From DAOUAJ01 sp034433615 (GTDB lineage: Bacteria > Chloroflexota > Anaerolineae > DUEN01): DNA of 5,518 nucleotides. The stretch is from the NCBI GenBank assembly GCA_034433615.1, contig DAOUAJ010000367.1, positions 1-5,518 on the forward strand, written 5' to 3'. The translations under genes and the position numbers were made by a program. The notes under the pieces were generated by a model, which was not told where the DNA came from, made no database searches, and saw only the letters and a program-made list of their open reading frames with translations. This document shows positions 1 to 5,518 of the stretch, one piece after another; position 1 is the first letter of the stretch; the number at the start of each line of letters is the position of its first letter.

Positions 1-446
1 TGATCGGGATTGGGATCGTTATCCGCCCGTCGTCGCGTGTCATAATGCGCGCCGATGAGGGCAATCGGTGCGCTAGGGCGAGGATCCTCGGCCGGCCGGG
101 CGATCAGGTTCACCGCTGGCGTGTCCCTGTACGTAAACGGCTGTCGTTCGACCACCCACCCCAGGCTGGTCAATTGGCTGGTGATGTAAGTCTGAAGCTG
201 GTAATGTGCGTCAGTATTGACCGGCCGCGGCCCCAGATCACATTGGTGTTGGGCATGGACCAGTGCCCCTGCCCCATCGAAGACCACCGGCGTTTCTGTG
301 GGGGGAGCCGGGATCAGTTGTTCCCAGAACGACGGTGGTATCAAGCCGTAGCCGAGCCAGCCGAACCAGGCCAGAGCCCCCATCAGCATGAACCAGAGGA
401 TCAGCTCTATACGATTGCGATGAACCCATTCTCCCAATCTTCGCAT
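1..446 (-). CDS. Membrane-anchored M28 peptidase / glutaminyl-cyclase-like hydrolase, N-terminal part (runs off left edge)
   Basis: The frame is open from the ATG at 446 to the window edge, giving 148 residues, and lacks its C-terminus. Residues 1-12 are basic (MRRLGEWVHRNR) and are followed by one hydrophobic segment at about 13-36. This predicts an N-in signal anchor with the catalytic part outside the membrane. A Pro-rich linker (IPAPPTETP, about 45-53) leads into the folded domain. Residues 58-105 resemble the N-terminal helices of M28/QC proteins: a 'LGPRP' turn at 71-75, then 'LTSLGWVVERQPF'. Residues 132-137 are GAHYDT, followed by RRRADNDPNPD, which matches the HxD strand and the Asp-rich loop of the family. 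His134 and Asp136 fit the first active-site motif; the remaining metal ligands would lie beyond the edge. Peptidase and glutaminyl cyclase cannot be told apart from this part. The ribosome site (CAGGG, 4 bases before ATG) is weak. An in-frame ATG at 509 would add 21 polar residues but has no visible Shine-Dalgarno. Confidence 0.8.
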   Translation of the reverse strand, partial: MRRLGEWVHRNRIELILWFMLMGALAWFGWLGYGLIPPSFWEQLIPAPPTETPVVFDGAGALVHAQHQCDLGPRPVNTDAHYQLQTYITSQLTSLGWVVERQPFTYRDTPAVNLIARPAEDPRPSAPIALIGAHYDTRRRADNDPNPD

Positions 447-513
447 AGTACCCTGTTTCTCTTTCAGTCTTTCAGTTTTGTTCGTGTTTGCATATGTGAT
501 TGTAGCCATGATG

Positions 514-563
514 ACTATACGAAGAGCGCCGAGAGGTATCCCATGCTATGACACCCACGTCAA
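514..563 (-). promoter_or_regulatory. Weak candidate promoter between der and the hydrolase gene
   Basis: The 113-base gap at 447-559 is A-rich on the coding strand near the hydrolase start, unlike the GC-rich genes around it. Reading the minus strand, TTGACG (563-558, overlapping the der stop codon) lies 17 bases before GATACC (540-535). The -35 matches the sigma-70 consensus at 5 of 6 positions but the -10 at only 3 of 6. A better -10, TATAGT (519-514), has no -35 partner at the right distance. Either could drive the hydrolase gene separately from der. This is pattern matching only. Confidence 0.2.
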
Positions 564-1966
564 TCAGCGACTACCCCCTCCCTCACCACAGAACGCCCTT
601 GACGCCGCCCGGATGAACGATCCCGATCCCGAAACTGCAGCCGAATGGGCGTCCCCTCGAACGGATAATGGGCACGAATGATGTTCTCCAGGTAACGCTC
701 ATACGAAAAATGGACGAGCTGGCGGTCGTTGACAAACAGGACGAACGTGGGCGGATCCCCCCCCGCCTGCGTTGCGTAGTATAATCGCAATCGAACCCCT
801 GCCTTGGAAGGCGGCTGGTGAGCCGCTACCGCTTCCTGGAGCAGCCGGTTGAGTTCCGCTGTCGGGATGCGCGCCAGGCGTTCTCGATAAACCCGGAGCG
901 CGGTGGGGATCACTTGATTCACGCGCTGGCGGGTCAGGGCAGAGATGAAGAGCATAGGCACATAATCCATAAAGTTCAGAGCAGACCGCACTGCGCTGGC
1001 GTAAGCATCCATCGTGTGCGTGTCCTTGGTGACCAGATCCCATTTGTTAACCACTGCCACCACACTTTTCTCCGCTGCTAACACATAGCCCGCCACATGA
1101 GCATCCTGCGCCGTCACCCCTTCAGTGGCGTCAATCAAGAGCAAAACCACATCTGCTCGCTCGATGGCTCGCAACGCCCGCAATACCGAGTAATGCTCAA
1201 CCCCGCGCTGGATCCGTCCTCGCCGGCGGATGCCTGCCGTGTCAATCAGAATAATGCGCTGTTGCTCCCACATCAGCTCCGTGTCAATGGCATCGCGCGT
1301 GGTCCCTGGGATCTCACTAACGATCGCCCGTTCCTGGCGTAATAAGGCGTTCAGCAAGGACGATTTGCCCACATTGGGACGCCCCACAATCGCTATGCGA
1401 ATCGCCCCTGTCTCCTCTTCCTCCACCTGCCGGGGAAACTGCCCAACCACAGTGTCCAGCAGATCCCCCACCCCCCGGCCATGCATCGCCGAGACGGGAT
1501 AAGGTTCACCCAGGCCTAGCGCCCAAAACTCGACTGCCTCTGCGTCCCTTTCCAGATTGTCAGCCTTATTAACGGCCAACACCACCGGCTTCTGGGTTGT
1601 ACGCAGTAGGTCCGCCACATCCCGGTCGGCCGCCGTGATGCCATCACGCACATCCACCAGGAACACAATCACGTCAGCCTCGGCGATGGCGATCTGAGCC
1701 TGGTTGCGGATAGCTGGAACATAATCGGCCGATGCGACGGACAGCGGCTGAGCGGCAGGATCGCCCGAACGCTCTAACGCCTCCAGGCCGCCCGTGTCCA
1801 CCAAGACGAATGGCGCCCCGGCCCACTCAGCTTCAGCATACAGCCGATCACGGGTGGTGCCCGGCACGTCATCCACAATAGCTCGCCGTTCGCCGATAAT
1901 GCGGTTAAATAGGGTAGACTTGCCCACGTTCGGGCGTCCCACTAAAGCGACGATTGGCTTCGCCAT
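560..1966 (-). CDS. der: Ribosome assembly GTPase Der (EngA)
   Basis: Der is a cytoplasmic GTPase with two G domains in tandem; it binds the 50S subunit and is needed for its late assembly. From the ATG at 1966 the protein has 468 residues. G domain 1 shows GRPNVGKS (10-17), GTTRDR (36-41), DTGG (57-60) and NKAD (133-136). A short acidic linker (EEEE, 182-185) leads to G domain 2 with GRPNVGKS (195-202), GTTRDA (221-226), DTAG (242-245) followed by IRRRGRI, and NKWD (307-310). The C-terminal KH-like domain follows, with AHQPP, FVNDRQLVHFSYERYLEN and GTPIRLQF, and a basic tail ends the protein. All nucleotide-binding motifs are intact. The loop after DTGG is about 14 residues longer than I recall for E. 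coli Der. The ATG at 1966 is preferred over a GTG at 1972, which lies inside the GGGGTGA ribosome site. The gene starts 8 bases after the cdaR stop. Confidence 0.97.
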   Translation of the reverse strand: MAKPIVALVGRPNVGKSTLFNRIIGERRAIVDDVPGTTRDRLYAEAEWAGAPFVLVDTGGLEALERSGDPAAQPLSVASADYVPAIRNQAQIAIAEADVIVFLVDVRDGITAADRDVADLLRTTQKPVVLAVNKADNLERDAEAVEFWALGLGEPYPVSAMHGRGVGDLLDTVVGQFPRQVEEEETGAIRIAIVGRPNVGKSSLLNALLRQERAIVSEIPGTTRDAIDTELMWEQQRIILIDTAGIRRRGRIQRGVEHYSVLRALRAIERADVVLLLIDATEGVTAQDAHVAGYVLAAEKSVVAVVNKWDLVTKDTHTMDAYASAVRSALNFMDYVPMLFISALTRQRVNQVIPTALRVYRERLARIPTAELNRLLQEAVAAHQPPSKAGVRLRLYYATQAGGDPPTFVLFVNDRQLVHFSYERYLENIIRAHYPFEGTPIRLQFRDRDRSSGRRQGRSVVREGVVAD

Positions 1967-1968
1967 AA

Positions 1969-1976
1969 TCACCCCT
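1969..1976 (-). promoter_or_regulatory. Ribosome binding site deciding the der start
   Basis: The minus strand reads TAGGGGTGATTATG here. AGGGGTGA is a good partial Shine-Dalgarno match that overlaps the TAG stop of cdaR and ends just before the ATG at 1966. The alternative GTG start at 1972 would sit inside this site, so the ATG is favoured. The overlap suggests coupled translation with cdaR. Confidence 0.55.
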
Positions 1977-3342
1977 ATCGGCTAGAAGACCCGGCCGCGT
2001 CGGCTTCAGGCTCTTGCATGCCGGTCCTAAATTCAGGTGTGGGCGTGGGCGTAGGCTCTTGCACGCCGGCCTTCGATTCGAGCGTAGGGGTAGATGTAGG
2101 TTGGGGAACGCTCTCTTCCGGCACCGGCGTAGGCGTCGGCTCCTCGCTGATCTCCACCTCCACCGTCTCCGGCAGAATGCTATCAACCTGCAACCCTTCC
2201 GGCGGCACCGGTACAGGGCGCACAGCATGAACGCCCGGTTCCAACCCGGAGACGTCCAATACCACCCGCACGTCCGTCGGCTGCAACGATTCCAACCGGG
2301 GTAACGGCCCTGACAGAAACACGTCCACCTTGTCCAAAAGCACACGGGCTTTGAGCCCTGGTGCCAGTCCTTGCACTACCGGAACGCGCGTCACGGTCAC
2401 TCCCCCCTGCAAAGGTGTGATCGCAACGCGCACCGTCACACCTTTCACACCGAAGACGGAGGAGACGTTCTCCGGCAGCAACAAGGCCGCGCGCTCGATC
2501 ACGTCAGCACTGGCCCCCTCGATATTGACAGGGGTGGTCTCCACATAGCCAGGCACCCCTTGAATGACCTGAGGGCTTCCGAACAGCATCACGACCGGTG
2601 GCTCCACACTAATGTTGTTAACCCGATACCCGCGCGCCGGTTGCCCCTGGATCTGGACCAAAACGGTGACCTCGCGATAGCCTGGACGCTGCACGATAGG
2701 CACCGTCACTTCTACGGTCCTCGGTTCCACGTTAACAAATCGGGTCGGCAGCCCATCACGGTCCACCAAAGAGACAGGGCGTGAACGGCGTATCGTTGTT
2801 TTGGCATTGCTGATTGAAACCTCCACCACAGCGCTGGCCACCTCCTCAACATAAGTGCGAACACCGGAGATGGTGACGTGATCTGGCTCCACTGTGGGTG
2901 CCTGCCAGTCATACCCAAAAGCTGGGCTGTCCAGCACCCCCACTTGCACAGGGATGGTTTTTTCAATGCGAGAATCCAACACCACTCGTACGCGCCCAGG
3001 TTGAGTGGTCAAAACCTCTACCCCAGGTTTGCTGGTCACAACCTGGACCGGAAGCTCATGGGTTCCCGCACTCAACCCGGTAACGTCAATGCGAGCCTCA
3101 AAATCTCGGGCGGAGATGTCCTTCCATGTGCGCTCTGGCGCTCGCACGATGATCTGCACCTGATCCACGGCCTGGCTGAGAATCCCTAAATCGCTGGCCA
3201 GGCCGACGACTTTGATAGGCACCGCATCAGGCAGCCGCTGTCGCAATAATGGGTTCTGTTCCTGCACGGCCACAATCCAGATCACAAAAGCCAGAATGAC
3301 TGCCAGAACTGCTGTCCACAGGTCGCCCATTACACGATTCAT
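1975..3342 (-). CDS. cdaR: CdaR (YbbR-domain) partner of the diadenylate cyclase, with Pro/Thr-rich tail
   Basis: CdaR proteins bind the membrane cyclase CdaA and tune c-di-AMP synthesis from the outer face of the membrane. Here 455 residues start with a short cytoplasmic end and one hydrophobic anchor (about 8-26, TAVLAVILAFVIWIVAV). About four YbbR-type beta domains follow, near 32-122, 126-214, 216-307 and 310-398. The repeating pattern is easy to see: 'LPDAVPIKVVGL', 'VQIIVRAP', 'DFEARIDVTGLSAGTHELPV', then 'VRVVLD' and 'TIPVQV', repeated later as 'VDVFLSGP' and 'VRVVLDVSGLEPGVHAV'. Residues 400-455 form a low-complexity tail rich in Pro, Thr and Glu with a repeated unit. The start at 3342 is chosen over an in-frame start at 3366 because AGGAG lies 8 bases upstream and the ATG overlaps the cdaA stop as ATGA. 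Identification rests on domain pattern plus linkage to cdaA. Confidence 0.9.
   Translation of the reverse strand: MNRVMGDLWTAVLAVILAFVIWIVAVQEQNPLLRQRLPDAVPIKVVGLASDLGILSQAVDQVQIIVRAPERTWKDISARDFEARIDVTGLSAGTHELPVQVVTSKPGVEVLTTQPGRVRVVLDSRIEKTIPVQVGVLDSPAFGYDWQAPTVEPDHVTISGVRTYVEEVASAVVEVSISNAKTTIRRSRPVSLVDRDGLPTRFVNVEPRTVEVTVPIVQRPGYREVTVLVQIQGQPARGYRVNNISVEPPVVMLFGSPQVIQGVPGYVETTPVNIEGASADVIERAALLLPENVSSVFGVKGVTVRVAITPLQGGVTVTRVPVVQGLAPGLKARVLLDKVDVFLSGPLPRLESLQPTDVRVVLDVSGLEPGVHAVRPVPVPPEGLQVDSILPETVEVEISEEPTPTPVPEESVPQPTSTPTLESKAGVQEPTPTPTPEFRTGMQEPEADAAGSSSR
2008..2097 (-). repeat. Two imperfect tandem copies of a 45-base unit inside the cdaR tail
   Basis: On the plus strand, AGGCTCTTGCA begins at 2008 and again at 2053, giving a period of 45 bases (15 codons). 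By eye, 32 of 45 positions agree between 2008-2052 and 2053-2097. The encoded units are parallel: a Thr-Pro run, then LESKAGVQEP in one copy and EFRTGMQEP in the other. The divergence lies partly at silent or conservative positions, which suggests an old duplication that kept its reading frame. Confidence 0.8.
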
Positions 3343-3355
3343 GGGTTCATCTCCT
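3339..3355 (-). promoter_or_regulatory. cdaA stop / cdaR start overlap with internal ribosome binding site
   Basis: The minus strand reads AGGAG (3355-3351), eight bases, then ATGA (3342-3339). The ATG begins cdaR and the TGA ends cdaA, a 4-base overlap typical of translational coupling. The AGGAG lies within the last codons of cdaA. This supports matched production of cyclase and partner, and it fixes the cdaR start at 3342. Confidence 0.75.
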
Positions 3356-4148
3356 GAGACCTCCAAATCCAGGGCCGTTGGGGCTGATAGAATGACTCGA
3401 TCACTCGCATCAAGCGATTCTCATCCAGGCGACGCACAATACGACCATTACGTGCCACCGAGATGATACCTGTCTCTTCCGACACGACGATCGCCAGTGC
3501 ATCGCTTTGCTCAGTGATCCCCAGGGCGGCTCGATGACGAGTCCCATACTGGGTCTCCACACTGGGACGGCTGGATAACGGCAGGACGCACTTGGCTGCC
3601 ACGATCCGACCGTCCCGCAAGATCACCGCACCGTCGTGCAGGGCCGTGTTGGGGAAGAAGATGGTGAGCAACAATTGCGTAGAGACGATTCCGTCAATCA
3701 TCACCCCTGTTTCAATGTAATCCTGCAGACCTGTCTCCCCCTCCAACACAATCAATGCACCGTGGCGACGATCAGCCAAACGTAGTACCGCTGACACCAG
3801 ATACCCGGCAACCTGCTCAGCGGCAGATTCTCGGTTCCCCCACCCCAGCAGAATGCCGGTACGCCCCATGCGTTCCAGCGCTCGCCGCAGCTCCGGCTGG
3901 AAGATCACCGGCAACGACACCAGGATGGCCGGCAATGAGTTGCGTATCAACCACTCAAAGGCTGTAAGCTGCAAGACGCTCGTCACGGCGGTGATGATCA
4001 GCAGGATCAGCAAAACGCCCCGCAAGAGAGCGACCGCCTGAGTGCCCCGAAACAGCCGCAGCAACCCGTAAAAAACTGCCGCTACCAGGGCGATGTCAAT
4101 CACACTTCGCCAATCTAATCGGCTCAGGATACTGAAGACGTCAATCAA
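3339..4148 (-). CDS. cdaA: Membrane diadenylate cyclase CdaA (DAC domain)
   Basis: CdaA condenses two ATP into the second messenger c-di-AMP, which controls potassium and osmolyte transport and cell-wall homeostasis. The protein is 269 residues, normal for the family. Three hydrophobic segments (about 16-33, 37-56 and 62-82) form the membrane part. They are followed by the family stretch 'VIFQPELRRALERMGR' (81-96) that leads into the cytoplasmic DAC domain. The two catalytic signatures are present: DGA at 172-174 (within ALHDGAVI) and RHR at 204-206 (within YGTRHRAALG). 'FFPNTALHDGAVI' and 'GITEQSDALAIVVSEE' also match the family. The start is TTG at 4148, supported by GAGGTG 4 bases upstream and by the position of the first membrane segment; the next Met is at residue 94, too far in. 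It lies 33 bases after argF and overlaps cdaR by 4 bases. The catalytic motifs suggest an active enzyme. Confidence 0.97.
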   Translation of the reverse strand: MIDVFSILSRLDWRSVIDIALVAAVFYGLLRLFRGTQAVALLRGVLLILLIITAVTSVLQLTAFEWLIRNSLPAILVSLPVIFQPELRRALERMGRTGILLGWGNRESAAEQVAGYLVSAVLRLADRRHGALIVLEGETGLQDYIETGVMIDGIVSTQLLLTIFFPNTALHDGAVILRDGRIVAAKCVLPLSSRPSVETQYGTRHRAALGITEQSDALAIVVSEETGIISVARNGRIVRRLDENRLMRVIESFYQPQRPWIWRSQEMNP

Positions 4149-4152
4149 CCCA

Positions 4153-4164
4153 CACCTCGCCTCC
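4153..4164 (-). promoter_or_regulatory. Ribosome binding site supporting the TTG start of cdaA
   Basis: The minus strand reads GGAGGCGAGGTGTGGGTTG. GAGGTG (4158-4153) lies 4 bases before the TTG at 4148, and GGAGG (4164-4160) lies 11 bases before it. Two Shine-Dalgarno-like blocks in a row support initiation at this rare start codon. The 33-base gap shows no terminator hairpin. Confidence 0.55.
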
Positions 4165-4181
4165 GACCAACGGGTACACGA

Positions 4182-5114
4182 TTAACCGGTTGATGCCAAC
4201 AACCGCACGAGAAGGGCTTTCTGAGCATGCATACGGTTCTCTGCCTGATCGAACAAAACCGAATGCGGGCCGTCGGCTACTTCGTCGGTGATCTCCTCGC
4301 CGCGATGGGCAGGCAGACAATGCATCACGATCGCATCAGGTCGGGCGTGAGCGACCAAGGCAGCATTGACCTGGTAAGGTGGAAAAACCTGCCGCCGGCG
4401 TTCAGCCTCAGCCTCTTGCCCCATACTGATCCATGCATCCGTGTAAATCACATCGGCATCCGCAACGGCGACTACGGGATCCGTCGTCAGCGTCAGGCTT
4501 CCCCCTCCCAACCCGGCCAGAGCTCGCACTCGCGCGACGGTGCCTTCGTCCAACTGATACCCTTCTGGCGAGGCCACGATCATGTCAATACCCGTCAGCG
4601 CTGAGGCAAAAGCCAGCGAGCGGGCTACATTGTTACCATCGCCTACGTAAGCCAGCCGGATGCCCTGCAATCGCCCCTTAACCTCCCAAATGGTGAAGAG
4701 GTCCGTCAAGGCCTGGCAGGGGTGACTGTAATCGGACAGACCGTTGATCACTGGAACCCGCGAGTAGGCGGCCAGTTGTTCGATGTGTTCATGGGCAAAG
4801 ACGCGCGCCATGATGCCGTCCACGTAGCGAGACAGCACCCTCGCCACGTCAGGCACGCTCTCCCGGCCACCCAGCCCCACCTCCTGCGGCGAGAGGTAAA
4901 GTCCCTGACCGCCCAGGTGAATCATGCCCATCTCAAAAGAGACGCGCGTCCGCAGGGATGGCTTCTGGAACAACAGCCCCAGCGTCTTGCCCTTCAACAA
5001 CGGACGATTACCACCGGCCCGCCACTCCGTTTTGAGATCGCGGGCCAAAGTGAGCAGGTCCCACACCTCGTCTGATGTCAAGTCAGCCATGCTGAGAAAG
5101 TGTCGCATGGGCAC
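4182..5114 (-). CDS. argF: Ornithine carbamoyltransferase (anabolic type)
   Basis: The enzyme joins carbamoyl phosphate and L-ornithine to give L-citrulline in arginine biosynthesis; it acts in the cytoplasm, usually as a trimer. The product is 310 residues, the usual length. The carbamoyl-phosphate loop is SLRTR (53-57) in 'QKPSLRTRVSFE'; Leu replaces the Thr of the more common STRT form, which does not touch the key Arg. Further signatures are HPCQ (131-134), NGLSD (124-128), GDGNNV (158-163), the ornithine-binding DAWISMGQE (226-234) and HCLPAHRG (265-272) with its catalytic Cys266. ISMG together with HCLP points to ornithine rather than aspartate or acetylornithine. The GTG at 5114 is best placed for the strong ribosome site. 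The ATG at 5108 gives an N-terminus (MRHFLSMADL) closer to the family and cannot be excluded. It lies 28 bases after a membrane-protein gene and 33 before cdaA, and I see no other arginine gene in the window. Confidence 0.96.
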   Translation of the reverse strand: MPMRHFLSMADLTSDEVWDLLTLARDLKTEWRAGGNRPLLKGKTLGLLFQKPSLRTRVSFEMGMIHLGGQGLYLSPQEVGLGGRESVPDVARVLSRYVDGIMARVFAHEHIEQLAAYSRVPVINGLSDYSHPCQALTDLFTIWEVKGRLQGIRLAYVGDGNNVARSLAFASALTGIDMIVASPEGYQLDEGTVARVRALAGLGGGSLTLTTDPVVAVADADVIYTDAWISMGQEAEAERRRQVFPPYQVNAALVAHARPDAIVMHCLPAHRGEEITDEVADGPHSVLFDQAENRMHAQKALLVRLLASTG

Positions 5115-5117
5115 AAG

Positions 5118-5127
5118 TCACCTCCTT
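5118..5127 (-). promoter_or_regulatory. Complete Shine-Dalgarno AAGGAGGTGA before argF
   Basis: The minus strand reads AAGGAGGTGA, a 10-base match to the anti-Shine-Dalgarno end of 16S rRNA. It stands 3 bases before the GTG at 5114 and 9 before the ATG at 5108. Measured from AAGGAGGT, the gaps are 5 and 11 bases, which favours GTG. It is the strongest ribosome site in the window. The 28-base gap to the upstream gene leaves little room for a promoter or arginine operator. Confidence 0.8.
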
Positions 5128-5142
5128 AAGAGTAAATTCTGC

Positions 5143-5518
5143 TCACTCCAACGGACCACCTAACGCCCAACCGGACGCCAGCAAAGCCAGCCACCACCAC
5201 ACCTGGACGCGCGTCATCACATCGGATCCCCAGGCTGCCGACCGGGCACCTACGACTGTCCACCAGGTAGGCATAGAGACCAGTGACACGCCCGCGGCCC
5301 ACAGCGGATGACCGCCAATCACCAATATGACGATCACGGCTCCCTGCGCCAGTCCAAGCAGCCACCAGGCACGTCTCCTTCCATGTTCAATGCCCAAGGC
5401 GGCGTACTGCCACACCACGAACGCCAACGCTGATCCTGCGGAAAGCAGGTTCAACGGAGCATATGCCAGATGCCCCAGCGCCCACGGCAACCCTATCGTT
5501 AAGAGCGCCTGCGCCCAC
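5143..5518 (-). CDS. Multi-spanning membrane protein of unknown function, C-terminal part (runs in from right edge)
   Basis: The frame is open from the right edge to a TGA at 5145-5143, so about 124 C-terminal residues are visible and the true start lies outside the window. A TTG at 5490 is possible as a start, but coding continues upstream of it without a stop (WAQALLTIGL), so it is probably internal. The sequence is very hydrophobic, with about five membrane segments and many Trp residues ('AWWLLGLAQGAVIVILVIGG', 'SMPTWWTVV', 'VQVWWWLALLASGWAL'). One basic loop, EHGRRRA, lies between segments. I do not recognise the family. The pattern of helices and the GRRRA loop could fit the C-terminal half of a UbiA-like prenyltransferase, but no catalytic Asp motif is in view, so this is only a guess. 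The gene ends 28 bases before argF and probably shares its transcript. Confidence 0.7.
   Translation of the reverse strand, partial: WAQALLTIGLPWALGHLAYAPLNLLSAGSALAFVVWQYAALGIEHGRRRAWWLLGLAQGAVIVILVIGGHPLWAAGVSLVSMPTWWTVVGARSAAWGSDVMTRVQVWWWLALLASGWALGGPLE

Noticed and set aside
238..429. Minus-strand 63-codon frame inside the hydrolase region
   Set aside because: It is a shifted frame of the hydrolase gene; only the frame beginning at 446 gives the anchor and GAHYDT motif.
45..551. Plus-strand frame of 168 codons at the left end
   Set aside because: It runs opposite the hydrolase gene, whose minus-strand product shows a membrane anchor and a family motif; the plus-strand product shows no domain pattern.
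535..555. Short inverted repeat GGTGTC / GATACC (6 pairs, one G-U) after der, considered as a terminator
   Set aside because: The stem is short and is followed by TCTCGGCGC rather than a T run, so it does not fit an intrinsic terminator.
1018..1972. Duplicated GRPNVGKS and GTTRD coding segments considered as a recent gene duplication
   Set aside because: The two G domains in tandem are the normal architecture of Der and are well diverged.
2014..2304. Plus-strand Arg/Leu-rich frame opposite the cdaR tail
   Set aside because: It is the antisense reading of the Pro/Thr-rich tail and last YbbR domain; the Arg-rich content follows from the repeat composition, and there is no convincing ribosome site.
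1905..2345. Minus-strand Cys/Trp/Arg-rich frame overlapping cdaR and der
   Set aside because: It is a shifted frame crossing the junction of two well-supported genes; the composition is typical of a shadow.
1..5518. Search for tRNA, rRNA, CRISPR, insertion sequences, riboswitches and toxin or defence genes
   Set aside because: Nothing fits: there are no spaced repeats, no transposase-like frame or terminal inverted repeats, and no non-coding gap large enough for a riboswitch other than 447-559, which shows no recognised fold.

Overview
The window is a compact, GC-rich bacterial gene block in which every supported gene lies on the minus strand, so transcription runs from position 5518 towards position 1. 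The gene content is ordinary core biology: argF, the c-di-AMP pair cdaA-cdaR, and der. Several features fit a Chloroflexota-type organism, perhaps from the Anaerolineae side: a Pro/Thr 'PTPTP' tail on a surface protein, TTG and GTG starts next to strong Shine-Dalgarno sites, and the mix of neighbouring genes. That assignment is inference from style, not from a marker gene.

Layout from right to left (5' to 3' of the transcripts): (1) 5143-5518, the C-terminal part of a Trp-rich multi-spanning membrane protein that enters from beyond the right edge; (2) 4182-5114, ornithine carbamoyltransferase (argF), preceded by a complete AAGGAGGTGA ribosome binding site; (3) 3339-4148, the membrane diadenylate cyclase CdaA, starting at TTG; (4) 1975-3342, CdaR with a signal anchor, about four YbbR domains and a Pro/Thr tail, joined to cdaA by an ATGA overlap; (5) 560-1966, the double GTPase Der (EngA), 8 bases after cdaR; (6) a 113-base A-rich gap at 447-559; (7) 1-446, the start of a membrane-anchored M28 peptidase / glutaminyl-cyclase-like hydrolase that runs off the left edge.

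From the membrane protein to der the gaps are 28, 33, -4 and 8 bases, and no terminator is visible, so these five genes probably form one operon. CdaA makes c-di-AMP at the membrane and CdaR is its extracytoplasmic partner. Der is a ribosome (50S) assembly GTPase and ArgF makes citrulline for arginine synthesis. The grouping looks like a growth and homeostasis operon rather than one pathway. The hydrolase is probably a separate or internally promoted unit.

I see no RNA genes, mobile elements, CRISPR arrays or defence genes, and no convincing new system. The points most worth a second look are the tail of CdaR with its 45-base repeat, the cdaA-cdaR-der arrangement, and the unannotated hydrolase at the left edge.
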